64,000 nt of DNA from JANXSF01 sp043755435 (lineage in GTDB: Bacteria > Acidobacteriota > Terriglobia > Bryobacterales > Bryobacteraceae). The notes beneath the pieces were generated by a model. It had not been told where the DNA came from. It worked only from the letters and a program-made list of their open reading frames with translations, and did no database searches. Shown piece after piece: positions 34,999 through 43,257 of the stretch. Both the position numbers and the translations under genes were made by a program. Numbering within the stretch: the first letter of the stretch is position 1; the number at the start of each line of letters is the position of its first letter. The stretch is taken from the NCBI GenBank assembly GCA_043755435.1, contig JAYUSZ010000125.1:1-64000 (forward strand), written 5' to 3'.

Positions 34999-36645
34999 AT
35001 GACTAGACGAGAAATATTAGCCGCGGCTGCCATGTTGCCCGCCCTTGAAGCAGCCGTTGCCCCACAGATTCCGCAGGAAATAATAAAGGGTCACGACGAT
35101 GCTGTGAAATCGTACCTGGAAACTCAAATTACAGATCCCAAGCATCGTTGGCGTGGAATGTTGCCCACTGCCGATGGATTGTTTTATGGAGGCACAGGGA
35201 TTGGTGTAGCCGAAGTGCTGGGGTCAGCTTACATGTGTCCGCAGTCGAAGTACCATAAGGACAAATTGGTCCTGGAACGCATGAAGCTGGTGATCGATAC
35301 GGTGGTTAGGGAAATGACACCCGATGGGAACATCTGGTTGCCCATCACGAATTTCAACTCTCCGCCGGATACTTCGTTTGCGATGTATACAGCCGGGACC
35401 ACGGCTTCAAACGCAAAGAAATACGGATTCGCAGAAGTGTTCGAGGTGATGCGTCCGTTTCTGGTAAATGCCAAGCGCGGGTTGATCAAGGGCGGCATTC
35501 ATACGCCAAATCATCGCTGGATGATGTGCGGGGCTCTAGCGGCTCTTCATAACGTAATGCCCGACCCTGCATTGGTGCGACGGGCAGAGCAGTGGTTGGC
35601 TGAAGGGATTGACCAGGATTCCGACGGGCAATTCACAGAGCGGTCCTTCGGAATGTACAACACGGTTTGCGATAAGGGCCTGTTGAATACGGCGATCATG
35701 ATGAACAAGCCGGAGCTGTTCGACGTTGTCCGTAAGAATCTGGACGCCATGCTGTACTTGATCCATGCCGATTACGAGGTGGTTACGGAAGTTTCTCATC
35801 GTCAGGATGCGTTCATGCCCTACACAATGGCCGGCTATTGGCTTCCGCTGGCTTACCTTGCGGTGCGCGACGACAACGGCAAATATGCACGGCTGGCCAA
35901 CGCGATGTTCAAAGTGGGAGCACCTTTGGGTTGGTTGATGGAGTATCCGGAGCTAATCAAATTGAACGTTCCAGAACAGGCGCTGCCCGATAATTTTGAA
36001 AAAACTTTTCCCGTGATTGGGGTTGCTCGAATCCGTCGGCGGGAACGCAGTGCAACTATCATTCGGGACAACTCGGTATTCTTTGCTTTCCGCAAAGGGG
36101 AAGCGGTTGTGAATGCTGTACGAATGGCTTCAGCGTTTTTTGGCAAGGGCCAATTCAAGAGCTCACAGATTAGAAACACCTCGGAAGGATATTTACTGGA
36201 ACAGAAACTGGAGGGTCCGTATTTTCAGCCGTTCACCCCGGCTCGCCGGATTACTGTGGATACTTACGACAGCACCAGAAGTGAGCGCAAGAAGTCAGAA
36301 GTCTGTTTGTTGACGCAATCAGTGCTGATAACCGAGACACCGAATTCGTTCCGGATTCGAGTCCGCGCTGAAGGAACAAAAGACGTGCCGGTAGCAGTTG
36401 AAATCAACTTTCGGGAAGGCGGCGAGTTGACCGGTGCAACGCAATTGAAGCCGGATTCCTACTTGCTTGAGAGTGGTAGTGCAACCTATCGCAAGGGAAA
36501 GGATGCGGTGAAGATTACTTCCTCAACAGCTCCGCCACATCGTTATGTTGAGGTACGCGGAGCTGAGCACAAATTGCAAGGACCATCGCTGTTCATCACG
36601 GGAATGACGCCGATGGATCAAGTGGTGGAGATCAGTTGGGGATAG
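34999..36645 (+). CDS. Secreted heparinase/lyase-like protein with toroid and beta-sandwich architecture
   Basis: The 548-residue product begins MTRREILAAAAMLPALEAA, a twin-arginine-like export signal. Residues about 50-340 are helical with many Trp/Tyr/Gly turns (GGIHTPNHRWMMCGALAAL, DGQFTERSFGMYNTVCDKG, MPYTMAGYWLPLAYL), suggesting an alpha/alpha toroid, and residues 350-548 are beta-rich. This matches the general layout of heparinase II/III-like lyases, but I do not recognise the family and no catalytic residues are proven. It starts 5 bp after the OYE gene, so the three genes from 32341 form one operon, perhaps for uptake and breakdown of an acidic glycan. Confidence 0.65.
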   Translation: MTRREILAAAAMLPALEAAVAPQIPQEIIKGHDDAVKSYLETQITDPKHRWRGMLPTADGLFYGGTGIGVAEVLGSAYMCPQSKYHKDKLVLERMKLVIDTVVREMTPDGNIWLPITNFNSPPDTSFAMYTAGTTASNAKKYGFAEVFEVMRPFLVNAKRGLIKGGIHTPNHRWMMCGALAALHNVMPDPALVRRAEQWLAEGIDQDSDGQFTERSFGMYNTVCDKGLLNTAIMMNKPELFDVVRKNLDAMLYLIHADYEVVTEVSHRQDAFMPYTMAGYWLPLAYLAVRDDNGKYARLANAMFKVGAPLGWLMEYPELIKLNVPEQALPDNFEKTFPVIGVARIRRRERSATIIRDNSVFFAFRKGEAVVNAVRMASAFFGKGQFKSSQIRNTSEGYLLEQKLEGPYFQPFTPARRITVDTYDSTRSERKKSEVCLLTQSVLITETPNSFRIRVRAEGTKDVPVAVEINFREGGELTGATQLKPDSYLLESGSATYRKGKDAVKITSSTAPPHRYVEVRGAEHKLQGPSLFITGMTPMDQVVEISWG

Positions 36646-36779
36646 CTGTAATAACTTTCCCCTATGAGCCTCTCTAAAATTTGCGGTTGTTCTTTGTCTG
36701 TTCGCGATGCCAGTGTGCGCCACCTGGATAAGGCCGGAATCTTTTCATGATGGCGCCCGATCAGTGTTAGTTTTTTGAG

Positions 36780-37256
36780 CTAAGCCTGCGGCTTAAAGTA
36801 CAACGTCATGCCTGCGCCAACAGCGGCCATAATCATCCCAACAAACAGCAGCGGATTTGGTGCATCCTTCGGTGGGTGTTGATACATAGAGAACATCACG
36901 TTGATAACCGGAGCGCCGCCGAATACGATGGGCATCACATAATTTGGAATCCCACCGTTGCGGAAAGCCAAGATGATAAAAATCGCTCCCAACGCACCCA
37001 ACGCTCCACCAATAGTCGCGGCTGTGACGCCTGTGGAATTGAAGTTATTCAGACTTCCTTGCGACCCAAGCATGATGACGGGAACAATAACGCCCATCAA
37101 AAAGTAGGCAAATCCAACGCAAAGCAAAGCTTTGAATGGATTGCCGAGTGCGGCTTGCCCCTTATGCAGAATCGGGCCGTAGATGCCCCAGGAAAGCGCA
37201 GCCCCAAGGGCGAATAGCATCCAGATCATGGAACGTTTTTTCTCCTTATTAACCAT
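36780..37256 (-). CDS. DMT-like half-size membrane protein
   Basis: A 158-residue protein with about five membrane helices and a WGIYGPILHKGQAAL signature, similar to half-size EamA-like proteins seen in Acidobacteriota and Planctomycetes. Two starts are possible: ATG 37256, which lacks a ribosome site, and ATG 37229 (MIWML), which has AAGGAG about 12 bp ahead. Half-size DMT proteins usually work as homo- or heterodimers. Its substrate is unknown. Confidence 0.72.
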   Translation of the reverse strand: MVNKEKKRSMIWMLFALGAALSWGIYGPILHKGQAALGNPFKALLCVGFAYFLMGVIVPVIMLGSQGSLNNFNSTGVTAATIGGALGALGAIFIILAFRNGGIPNYVMPIVFGGAPVINVMFSMYQHPPKDAPNPLLFVGMIMAAVGAGMTLYFKPQA

Positions 37257-37277
37257 GTAGGGTTTGATTGTAGCACC

Positions 37278-38351
37278 TTACTGGCGGATTGCTTTTTCAG
37301 CCCGGCTATCCACTTTCTTAAAAGTGGCCGGAACGGTGAGTTTCGAGGTGTCCGCTTTAGCCGTAATCGATGTGGTAGTCATGGTTGTTTCCGACATCAC
37401 GCCAGCATCAGAATCAGCCGCCTTAGGAGCACTGGCCGTTTTTGGAGCCTCTGCTTCAGCTTTCTTGCGACCTCGATTCAATCCGCCGAGACCCGCTGCA
37501 CCTATTCCGCCGAACCGCCCCAACTTCCGCGCAACTTCGTTGGCAGCCGTTTGCGTGGCCGCGTCTTCGGTTGAATCCTTCACGTCCTTGCCTACATCCG
37601 CCCGTGCTTTCGCACCAGCTTCGGAGGCCTGTGCCATCTGCGCCGTCATTTCCGGAGACATCATTACTTTCGTAACGGTCATCAAATGGAATCCTTCCAT
37701 GGCTCCAGCCTTGCTGGCCATCGCAGCCATAGCTTTTGCGGTTTGAGGATTGGCTTGGACGTTGCGCATAGTATCGGCGGAGAAGCCGATCTTCTCGGCC
37801 ATTCGCTTGTGGAATGCTGCAAGTTCCTTGCTTGCGGGAACGTCCTTTGAAAGCCACATGCTGTTTTCCATGCGCGTATCCATGCCCTTACCAGACTTAG
37901 GATCGGCCATTTTCATCACAACTGATAAAATCACTTCCCGGGCATTGTAGCCGGAAATAGTTTTTGTATTGCCGGTCTCCTTCACTTGCACGTCGTAGGA
38001 CATTTCCATTTCATTTTTCTTGCCGGCCTGGGAGACATTGTTCAGCATTTTTTCATACATCGCTTTCATTTCGGCGAAGGTCATTACGGAGTAGGTGCTG
38101 GCTTTGTAGTCGACAGTGGTCACAGTCTCTTTGTCCAAATCGTAAATCATTCCGTGGTCGCCGGTAGTGTGGGCCATGCGGTTGCCTTGAACCACCGTTG
38201 ACGATTCAATGGGCTGCTTCATGCGGCCAGCAAATGGCATTTTCAAAACAGCGCCGCCGGTCATCTGGGTGGTTTGAAGATAGGTGATTTCGGCCAGGGC
38301 ATGGGATGCCAGCAAAGCCGTGATGAGGGACAGGGGGAGAAGGGTTTTCAT
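37278..38351 (-). CDS. Secreted protein of unknown function (DUF4412-like)
   Basis: A 357-residue product with a clear signal peptide (MKTLLPLSLITALLASHALA). Residues 20-190 form a beta-rich domain (TTQMTGGAVLKMPF, MIYDLDKETVTTVDYKASTYSVMTF, ISGYNAREVILSVVMKM) of the sort found in DUF4412-type periplasmic proteins. The C-terminal part is Lys/Ala/Glu-rich with a Gly patch (RFGGIGAAGLGGLNRGRKK) and looks unfolded. Function is unknown. The gene lies 21 bp upstream of the DMT-like gene on the same strand and may be co-transcribed with it. Confidence 0.68.
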   Translation of the reverse strand: MKTLLPLSLITALLASHALAEITYLQTTQMTGGAVLKMPFAGRMKQPIESSTVVQGNRMAHTTGDHGMIYDLDKETVTTVDYKASTYSVMTFAEMKAMYEKMLNNVSQAGKKNEMEMSYDVQVKETGNTKTISGYNAREVILSVVMKMADPKSGKGMDTRMENSMWLSKDVPASKELAAFHKRMAEKIGFSADTMRNVQANPQTAKAMAAMASKAGAMEGFHLMTVTKVMMSPEMTAQMAQASEAGAKARADVGKDVKDSTEDAATQTAANEVARKLGRFGGIGAAGLGGLNRGRKKAEAEAPKTASAPKAADSDAGVMSETTMTTTSITAKADTSKLTVPATFKKVDSRAEKAIRQ

Positions 38352-38432
38352 ATGTTTTTACTTACCTCTTCGAAGTTTATCCAAAAAGCAACCACTGCGT
38401 TGCTATACAATAGCGGGTTTGGGACCAACAGC

Positions 38433-38867
38433 ATGAGCGACACAACAATTCATCCAAGCATTAAGCCATTGATCCCCTACTATCTCTTCAGTGGGCTTCT
38501 TTTTGTTATGTTTTTCACATACCTGGCCGCTACGCAGGCCCCATTTTGGTACCCAGTATTCGTTCCTGTCAGCGCCGCGATTTATGCGGGAACCAAGCAC
38601 TTAATTTCGCGAACCACGAAACTTGTGATTGAAGGCGATTTGATTAAATACGAATCGGGCATAGCCTCTAAGCAACAACGCACCATCGTAATTCAGAAGC
38701 TGCAGGACGTGCGAGTGGATCAATCTATATTTGAAAGAATTTTGGGAATCGGCAGTCTAACGCTTGAAACGGCTGGGGAAACTAGCCGTTTGACGATTGA
38801 TGGGATCGATAACCCTGGCACCATTGCCGCGATGCTGCACGAAAAAATGCAGCGACGCAGTAAATGA
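38433..38867 (+). CDS. Membrane protein with bacterial PH (YdbS/bPH2-like) domain
   Basis: The 144-residue protein has two membrane helices (about residues 15-45) followed by a PH-like domain (TTKLVIEGDLIKYESG, IVIQKLQDVRVDQSIFERILGIGSLTLET). This is the standard YdbS/bPH2 layout; the domain may bind a ligand or membrane. I chose ATG 38433 rather than an upstream ATG inside the divergent gene. A TACAAT -10-like box lies 21 bp upstream. Confidence 0.85.
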   Translation: MSDTTIHPSIKPLIPYYLFSGLLFVMFFTYLAATQAPFWYPVFVPVSAAIYAGTKHLISRTTKLVIEGDLIKYESGIASKQQRTIVIQKLQDVRVDQSIFERILGIGSLTLETAGETSRLTIDGIDNPGTIAAMLHEKMQRRSK

Positions 38868-38894
38868 CTCCAGTTAAACTGGTAGAAGGAAAAA

Positions 38895-39650
38895 ATGGCA
38901 AAACATTTGGAAGGTAAAGTTGCGGTTGTCACTGGCGGAAGCCGTGGCTTAGGACGAGCGATGGCTGTGGCATTGGCCCAGGAAGGCTGTAAAATTGCGA
39001 TTGTTGGCCGCGATAAGAAGATGTTGGCGGAAACCGCCACCCTGTGCGCGGAAGCTGGTTCGGAAGGCGTTGCCTTTGCTGCGGATGTGACCAGTGAAGC
39101 GGAAGTGATTCAGCTTGGTAAAGACGTGATGGCCTGCTTTGGCCGCGTCGACATTCTGGTGAACAACGCTGGCATAAACATCCGTAAAAACATTGACGAG
39201 TTCACGCTTGACGAATGGAATTCAGTACTAACCACCAACCTTACCAGCGCCTTTTTGTTGTGCCGGGCTTTCGTGCCGCACATGAAGGGTAAAGGTTGGG
39301 GCCGCATTCTTAATATGACATCCATTATGAGCCATGTTTCCCTAGGTGGACGCGGGGCATACTCTTCGAGTAAAGCCGCTTTGTTGGGCCTGACGAAAGC
39401 ACTTGCTATGGAATTGGCTCCCGAGGGTATCTGCGTTGTTGGTATTAGCCCCGGACCCTTCGCCACGGAAATGAATATTCCACTGATGAACAATCCGGAA
39501 TTGAACAAGCAGTTCTTATCAAAAATTCCAGCCGGCAAATGGGGCCAGCCCAAAGACATTGGAACGCTGGCCGCCTTTCTGTGTTCCGATGCCGCCGACT
39601 TTATCACGGGCACCGATATTTTGATTGACGGAGGGTGGTGCGCTCAATGA
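38895..39650 (+). CDS. Short-chain dehydrogenase/reductase
   Basis: A 251-residue classical SDR with the NAD(P) motif TGGSRGLGRA, NNAG near residue 90, and the catalytic S143, Y156 and K160 (AYSSSK). The end GTDILIDGGW is typical of gluconate/3-ketoacyl reductase-like enzymes. It starts 27 bp after the PH-domain gene; its stop overlaps the next start (ATGA). Together with the sugar-binding lipoprotein and the Ldh-family enzyme downstream it suggests sugar or sugar-acid oxidation, which is an inference. Confidence 0.92.
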   Translation: MAKHLEGKVAVVTGGSRGLGRAMAVALAQEGCKIAIVGRDKKMLAETATLCAEAGSEGVAFAADVTSEAEVIQLGKDVMACFGRVDILVNNAGINIRKNIDEFTLDEWNSVLTTNLTSAFLLCRAFVPHMKGKGWGRILNMTSIMSHVSLGGRGAYSSSKAALLGLTKALAMELAPEGICVVGISPGPFATEMNIPLMNNPELNKQFLSKIPAGKWGQPKDIGTLAAFLCSDAADFITGTDILIDGGWCAQ

Positions 39651-40612
39651 GAAGCCGCATCTTTCTGATTGCCCTTACCGCAGCAATGTTGCTGATGGCA
39701 GGTTGCAACCAGAGTAAGAAGAAAGTGATCGCAGTAATTCCTAAAGGCACATCGCATCTGTTCTGGGTTTCCGTTCAGGCAGGGGCACTTTCTGCCGGCA
39801 AGGAATTTAACGTCGATATTGAATGGAATGGTCCGGCGGCTGAAACGGATTATACGCGGCAGATCCAAATTGTGGATAGCTATATTGCGCGGCATGTGGA
39901 TGGTATGGTGCTGGCGGCTGGTGAAAAGAAGGCTTTGGTTGCCCCGATGGAACGAGCAATTGCGGCCGGAATTCCGGTGACTGTTTTCGATTCGGGTTTG
40001 GAATCGGATAAGTATATGACGTTCCTTGCCACCAACAATTACGAAGGTGGACAGATGGCCGCCCGCACGCTGGCGAAGCTGTTAAACGAGAAAGGCAAAG
40101 TGGCGATGGTGGCTCATGAGCCCGGAAGCCAATCCACCATGGACCGTGAGCGCGGCTTTGAAGAAGCCATCAAACAATCGTTTCCTGGAATTCAAATTGT
40201 GGCAACACAGTTTGGCCATTCCGACCGTTCCAAGGCCATGGGTGCAACGGAGAACATTCTTACGGCGCACCCGGAATTGGATGGAATTTTTGCTTCCTCG
40301 GAACCAAGTTCAGTTGGAGCATCGCAGGCATTGAAATCACGCAAGCTGGGGGGCAAGGTAAAGCTTGTGGCATTTGATTCCAGCGACGGTTTGATTGAGG
40401 ATCTACAAGCCGGCGTGATTGACGCCATGGTGGTGCAAGATCCGTTCCGCATGGGTCACGATGCGGTGAAAACCATCATCGACAAGTGGAACGGCAATAC
40501 ACCACCGAAGCGCATTGACTTGAGTGCCCGCGTTGTTACGAAGGCCGATTTAGAGAAGCCTGAAATTAAAGAACTGCTGCATCCTGACGTGGAAAAATAT
40601 CTTAAGAAATGA
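39647..40612 (+). CDS. Periplasmic sugar-binding lipoprotein (RbsB-like)
   Basis: A 321-residue class I (LacI-like) binding protein with a lipoprotein signal (LTAAMLLMAGC). Motifs include VIAVIPKGTSHLFW, DGMVLAAGEKKAL, GIPVTVFDSGL, DGIFASSEPSSVGA, KLVAFDSSDG and AMVVQDPFRMGHDA. Such proteins deliver ribose-like sugars to an ABC transporter or a chemosensory kinase, but no permease or ATPase gene is nearby, so it is an orphan here. Start 39647 is fixed by the 4-bp overlap with the SDR gene. Confidence 0.9.
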   Translation: MRSRIFLIALTAAMLLMAGCNQSKKKVIAVIPKGTSHLFWVSVQAGALSAGKEFNVDIEWNGPAAETDYTRQIQIVDSYIARHVDGMVLAAGEKKALVAPMERAIAAGIPVTVFDSGLESDKYMTFLATNNYEGGQMAARTLAKLLNEKGKVAMVAHEPGSQSTMDRERGFEEAIKQSFPGIQIVATQFGHSDRSKAMGATENILTAHPELDGIFASSEPSSVGASQALKSRKLGGKVKLVAFDSSDGLIEDLQAGVIDAMVVQDPFRMGHDAVKTIIDKWNGNTPPKRIDLSARVVTKADLEKPEIKELLHPDVEKYLKK

Positions 40613-41052
40613 GTACTCTTCCTGAACAACTGAACCAGTGCGATTCCATTGATTCCGCGCTTGCCCTCATTCTGAGCGAATTCACGGCGGACAGCGGAAC
40701 CATTCATATGATTGGCGAGGATGGTGCGTTGCACTTGAAAGCAGCCAGTCGCGGAATTCCAGAAGTGGTGTTGAACATTGTTCGACTCGTACCCATCGGT
40801 AAAGGCATGGCAGGCCTTTGTGCGGAACGTGGAGAAGCAATTACTGCTTGCAACATTCAAAACGATACTAGCGGCGACGTGCGCCCAGGGGCCAAAGCTA
40901 CCGGCATGGAGGGCGCAATTGTAGTGCCGATTTTCGCAGGCGAAAAGGTGGCTGGAACATTGGGAATCGCCAACCGGACTGAGCGAACTTTTTCACCGCA
41001 AGAACAGGAAAGCTTAATCGCTGCGGGCCGCGTTCTGGCAAACATGAAGTAG
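40609..41052 (+). CDS. Stand-alone GAF-domain protein
   Basis: A 147-residue protein consisting of one GAF domain (IHMIGEDGALHLKAASRG, GMAGLCAERGEAITACNIQND, GAIVVPIFAGEKVAGTLGIAN). It lacks an output domain and could be a small sensor or methionine-sulfoxide-type GAF enzyme. Only one Cys pair-like position (L-C-A-E) is seen. It overlaps the sugar-binding lipoprotein gene by 4 bp and directly abuts the Ldh-family gene, so it may sense a ligand in this pathway. Confidence 0.85.
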   Translation: MSTLPEQLNQCDSIDSALALILSEFTADSGTIHMIGEDGALHLKAASRGIPEVVLNIVRLVPIGKGMAGLCAERGEAITACNIQNDTSGDVRPGAKATGMEGAIVVPIFAGEKVAGTLGIANRTERTFSPQEQESLIAAGRVLANMK

Positions 41053-42102
41053 ATGGCGGTTACGGCAATCACCATTTCCCGGGAGAGCCTGGAAACCTTT
41101 TCGCAGAAGCTTCTGCTTGCCGCTGAAGTATCACCAAACCACGCGGATATTGTTGCGAAATCCCTGGTAGCTGCAAACCTTCGAGGTGTGGATTCCCACG
41201 GCGTTCAGCTACTCAGCTATTACTTGAAACAAATCCAAGCTAAGAACATTGCCGTCGATTCCATCGGCGCACCCGCAACAGAATCGGGGGCAACGATAGT
41301 GTACGATGCGGCCAATGGCCTGGGCGCAGTCACGGCAAGGGAATGTTGCGAGCACGCGAATCGATTGGCCGCCGCACATGGCATAGGAATGGTAACGGTA
41401 AAGAATGCCAACCATTTTGGTGCTTGTGCATTTTGGGCGCAACGGATTTCAGCGGCCAGAAACATTGGAATTGTAGTTTGCAACGCATCGCCGCTGGTGG
41501 CTCCGTGGCAAGGAAAGGAAGTTCGCTTTGGTACGAACCCTATTTGCATGGCTGTACCAGGCGGCAAGTTTTTGTTGGATATGGCAACAACCACAGTGGC
41601 CGCAAATCGCATCTACAAAGCGGTGACCAATCAGGAACCGTCGATCCCCTTGGGCTGGGCGATGGATCGCGAAGGCAGGCCAACCACAGATCCCAAAGTG
41701 GCGTTGGACGGGGGCTTCGTGATGCCTCTTGGCGGCTATAAAGGATATGGTTTGGCAATCATGGTGGAGATCCTTTGCGCGGTACTTTCAGGCGGTGCGA
41801 TGAGCACCGAACTTGGTGGAATTCGCGTTCTGGACCAGCCGATGAATGCCGCACATATGTTCCTGGCAATTTCTGTTGATCGCTTCCTGCCTGATGGTGA
41901 ATTTGAGCCGCGCATGGCGAAGCTAATCGGCATGCTGAAATCGGTGGAACCAGCGGCAGGATTTTCAGAAGTGTTGGTTGCAGGCGAACCGGAAGAGCGA
42001 ATAGAAGCTGATCGCCTTGCGCATGGAATCCCAATTGAAGCGGGCGTTTGGGCGCGACTTTGTGAAGATGCCAGCAACCTTCGTGTAGCAATCCCACAGT
42101 GA
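41053..42102 (+). CDS. Ldh-family NAD(P)-dependent oxidoreductase (malate/ureidoglycolate dehydrogenase type)
   Basis: A 349-residue member of the Ldh_2 family, which reduces 2-ketoacids or oxidises 2-hydroxyacids. Motifs are ANLRGVDSHGVQLLSYY, the conserved AHGIGMVTVKNANHFG, GTNPICMAVPGGKFLLDMATT and PLGGYKGYGLAIM. It begins immediately after the GAF gene stop. The substrate (malate, lactate, ureidoglycolate or 2,3-diketogulonate) cannot be chosen from the sequence. Confidence 0.92.
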   Translation: MAVTAITISRESLETFSQKLLLAAEVSPNHADIVAKSLVAANLRGVDSHGVQLLSYYLKQIQAKNIAVDSIGAPATESGATIVYDAANGLGAVTARECCEHANRLAAAHGIGMVTVKNANHFGACAFWAQRISAARNIGIVVCNASPLVAPWQGKEVRFGTNPICMAVPGGKFLLDMATTTVAANRIYKAVTNQEPSIPLGWAMDREGRPTTDPKVALDGGFVMPLGGYKGYGLAIMVEILCAVLSGGAMSTELGGIRVLDQPMNAAHMFLAISVDRFLPDGEFEPRMAKLIGMLKSVEPAAGFSEVLVAGEPEERIEADRLAHGIPIEAGVWARLCEDASNLRVAIPQ

Positions 42103-42105
42103 CGC

Positions 42106-42111
42106 TACAAT
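42106..42111 (+). promoter_or_regulatory. TACAAT -10 box before xseB
   Basis: TACAAT ends 7 bp before the xseB ATG and no ribosome site is present between them, so the transcript may be leaderless. No convincing -35 element was found. Confidence 0.35.
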
Positions 42112-42118
42112 AGTTCGA

Positions 42119-42358
42119 ATGCCGGAACAACCGAATCAGGAGCAGAGTTTCGAGGCAGGCTTAGCCGACCTTGAAGCTGTAGTGAAAGAACTGGAAACCG
42201 AAGGGTTACCGCTGGAGCGCGCAATCCAGGTTTTCGAGAAAGGCGTAGCCTTAAGCGATCGATGCCGCAAGCAATTGGAAGATGCCGAATCGCGGATTGA
42301 GATTCTTACAAAGAAGGGGGGGAAGATAGTTCCTCAACCCTTCGATGCCGCCGATTAG
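42119..42358 (+). CDS. xseB: Exodeoxyribonuclease VII small subunit
   Basis: XseB (79 residues) binds XseA to form the single-strand exonuclease. The two-helix pattern is present: FEAGLADLEAVVKELETEGLPLERAIQVFEKG, followed by CRKQLEDAESRIEIL. Length is normal. No xseA gene is in the window. The stop codon lies in a 14-bp tandem duplication shared with the start of ispA. Confidence 0.93.
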   Translation: MPEQPNQEQSFEAGLADLEAVVKELETEGLPLERAIQVFEKGVALSDRCRKQLEDAESRIEILTKKGGKIVPQPFDAAD

Positions 42359-42380
42359 CGCATGAAGATTAGCGCATGAA
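42353..42380 (+). repeat. 14-bp tandem duplication at the xseB/ispA junction
   Basis: GATTAGCGCATGAA occurs twice in direct tandem (42353-42366 and 42367-42380). The first copy holds the xseB stop and an ATG that opens a five-codon reading frame; the second copy holds the ispA ATG. Confidence 0.95.
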
Positions 42381-43257
42381 TATTTCCGAATATATAAGGG
42401 AACGGTCGTCCTTGACCGAAGAGGCATTGGATTCCCTTGTGCCGCCGGAAACCACGCTTCCGGTGACGATCCACAAGGCCATGCGCTATAGCTTGTTTGC
42501 GGGTGGAAAGCGCATTCGTCCAGTGCTCTGCTTTGCAGCATACGAGGCTGTCGGCAGTACTTTTGAAGGTATCGAAAACGTCGCGGCCACCCTCGAAATG
42601 ATTCACACCTACTCGTTGATTCACGACGACCTCCCTGCCCTGGATAATGACGATCTGCGACGCGGCCGCCCTACCAATCACAAAGTTTTCGGCGATGCGA
42701 TGGCGATTCTAGCAGGCGATTCCTTGCTTACGTTAGCCTTCCAGGTTCTGGCAGAACTCGATACTCCCGCAGAAACGGCTGTTCGGCTGGTGTCAGAATT
42801 GGCGAGGGCATCAGGCACAGTGGGCGGCATGATCGGTGGTCAGGTGGAAGATATTCAGGGCGAAGGTCAACCTCCAACCGCAGACTTGCTCAATCGGATT
42901 CATCGAGCAAAAACCGGAGCGCTCCTAAGAGCGAGCGTTCGTATGGGAGCCATTTACGCGGGAGCTAACGAAGATAGCTTGGACAAGCTTTCCGAATATG
43001 GTGAACACGTTGGTTTGGCGTTTCAAATTGTGGACGATATTCTTGACGTGGAACAATCCTCGGAAGAACTTGGCAAGACGGCTGGAAAAGATGCGGCCCA
43101 AAAGAAAATTACCTTCCCCGCAGTTTATGGTCTGGAACAATCACGGGAGATGGCGGTCCACCATTTAAAGTTTGCTCATGAGGCAGTGGCATCCTTTGGA
43201 ACAAAGGCAGATCCGTTGAGGGCAATCGCCGATTTCATTGTCAACCGGAAGGCATGA
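42376..43257 (+). CDS. ispA: Polyprenyl (farnesyl/geranyl) diphosphate synthase
   Basis: A 293-residue trans-prenyltransferase that elongates isoprenoid diphosphates. The first aspartate-rich motif is DDLPALDND (D84/D85/D90) and the second is DDILD, with GGKRIRP near residue 43. Length and motifs fit IspA farnesyl diphosphate synthase; geranylgeranyl products cannot be excluded. Its stop overlaps the tlyA start by 4 bp. The dxs gene that often lies between ispA and tlyA in related bacteria is missing here. Confidence 0.93.
   Translation: MNISEYIRERSSLTEEALDSLVPPETTLPVTIHKAMRYSLFAGGKRIRPVLCFAAYEAVGSTFEGIENVAATLEMIHTYSLIHDDLPALDNDDLRRGRPTNHKVFGDAMAILAGDSLLTLAFQVLAELDTPAETAVRLVSELARASGTVGGMIGGQVEDIQGEGQPPTADLLNRIHRAKTGALLRASVRMGAIYAGANEDSLDKLSEYGEHVGLAFQIVDDILDVEQSSEELGKTAGKDAAQKKITFPAVYGLEQSREMAVHHLKFAHEAVASFGTKADPLRAIADFIVNRKA

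Noticed and set aside
36664..36750. 28-codon frame (MSLSKICGCSLSV…) between convergent genes
   Set aside because: No ribosome site and no recognised protein; too short to support.
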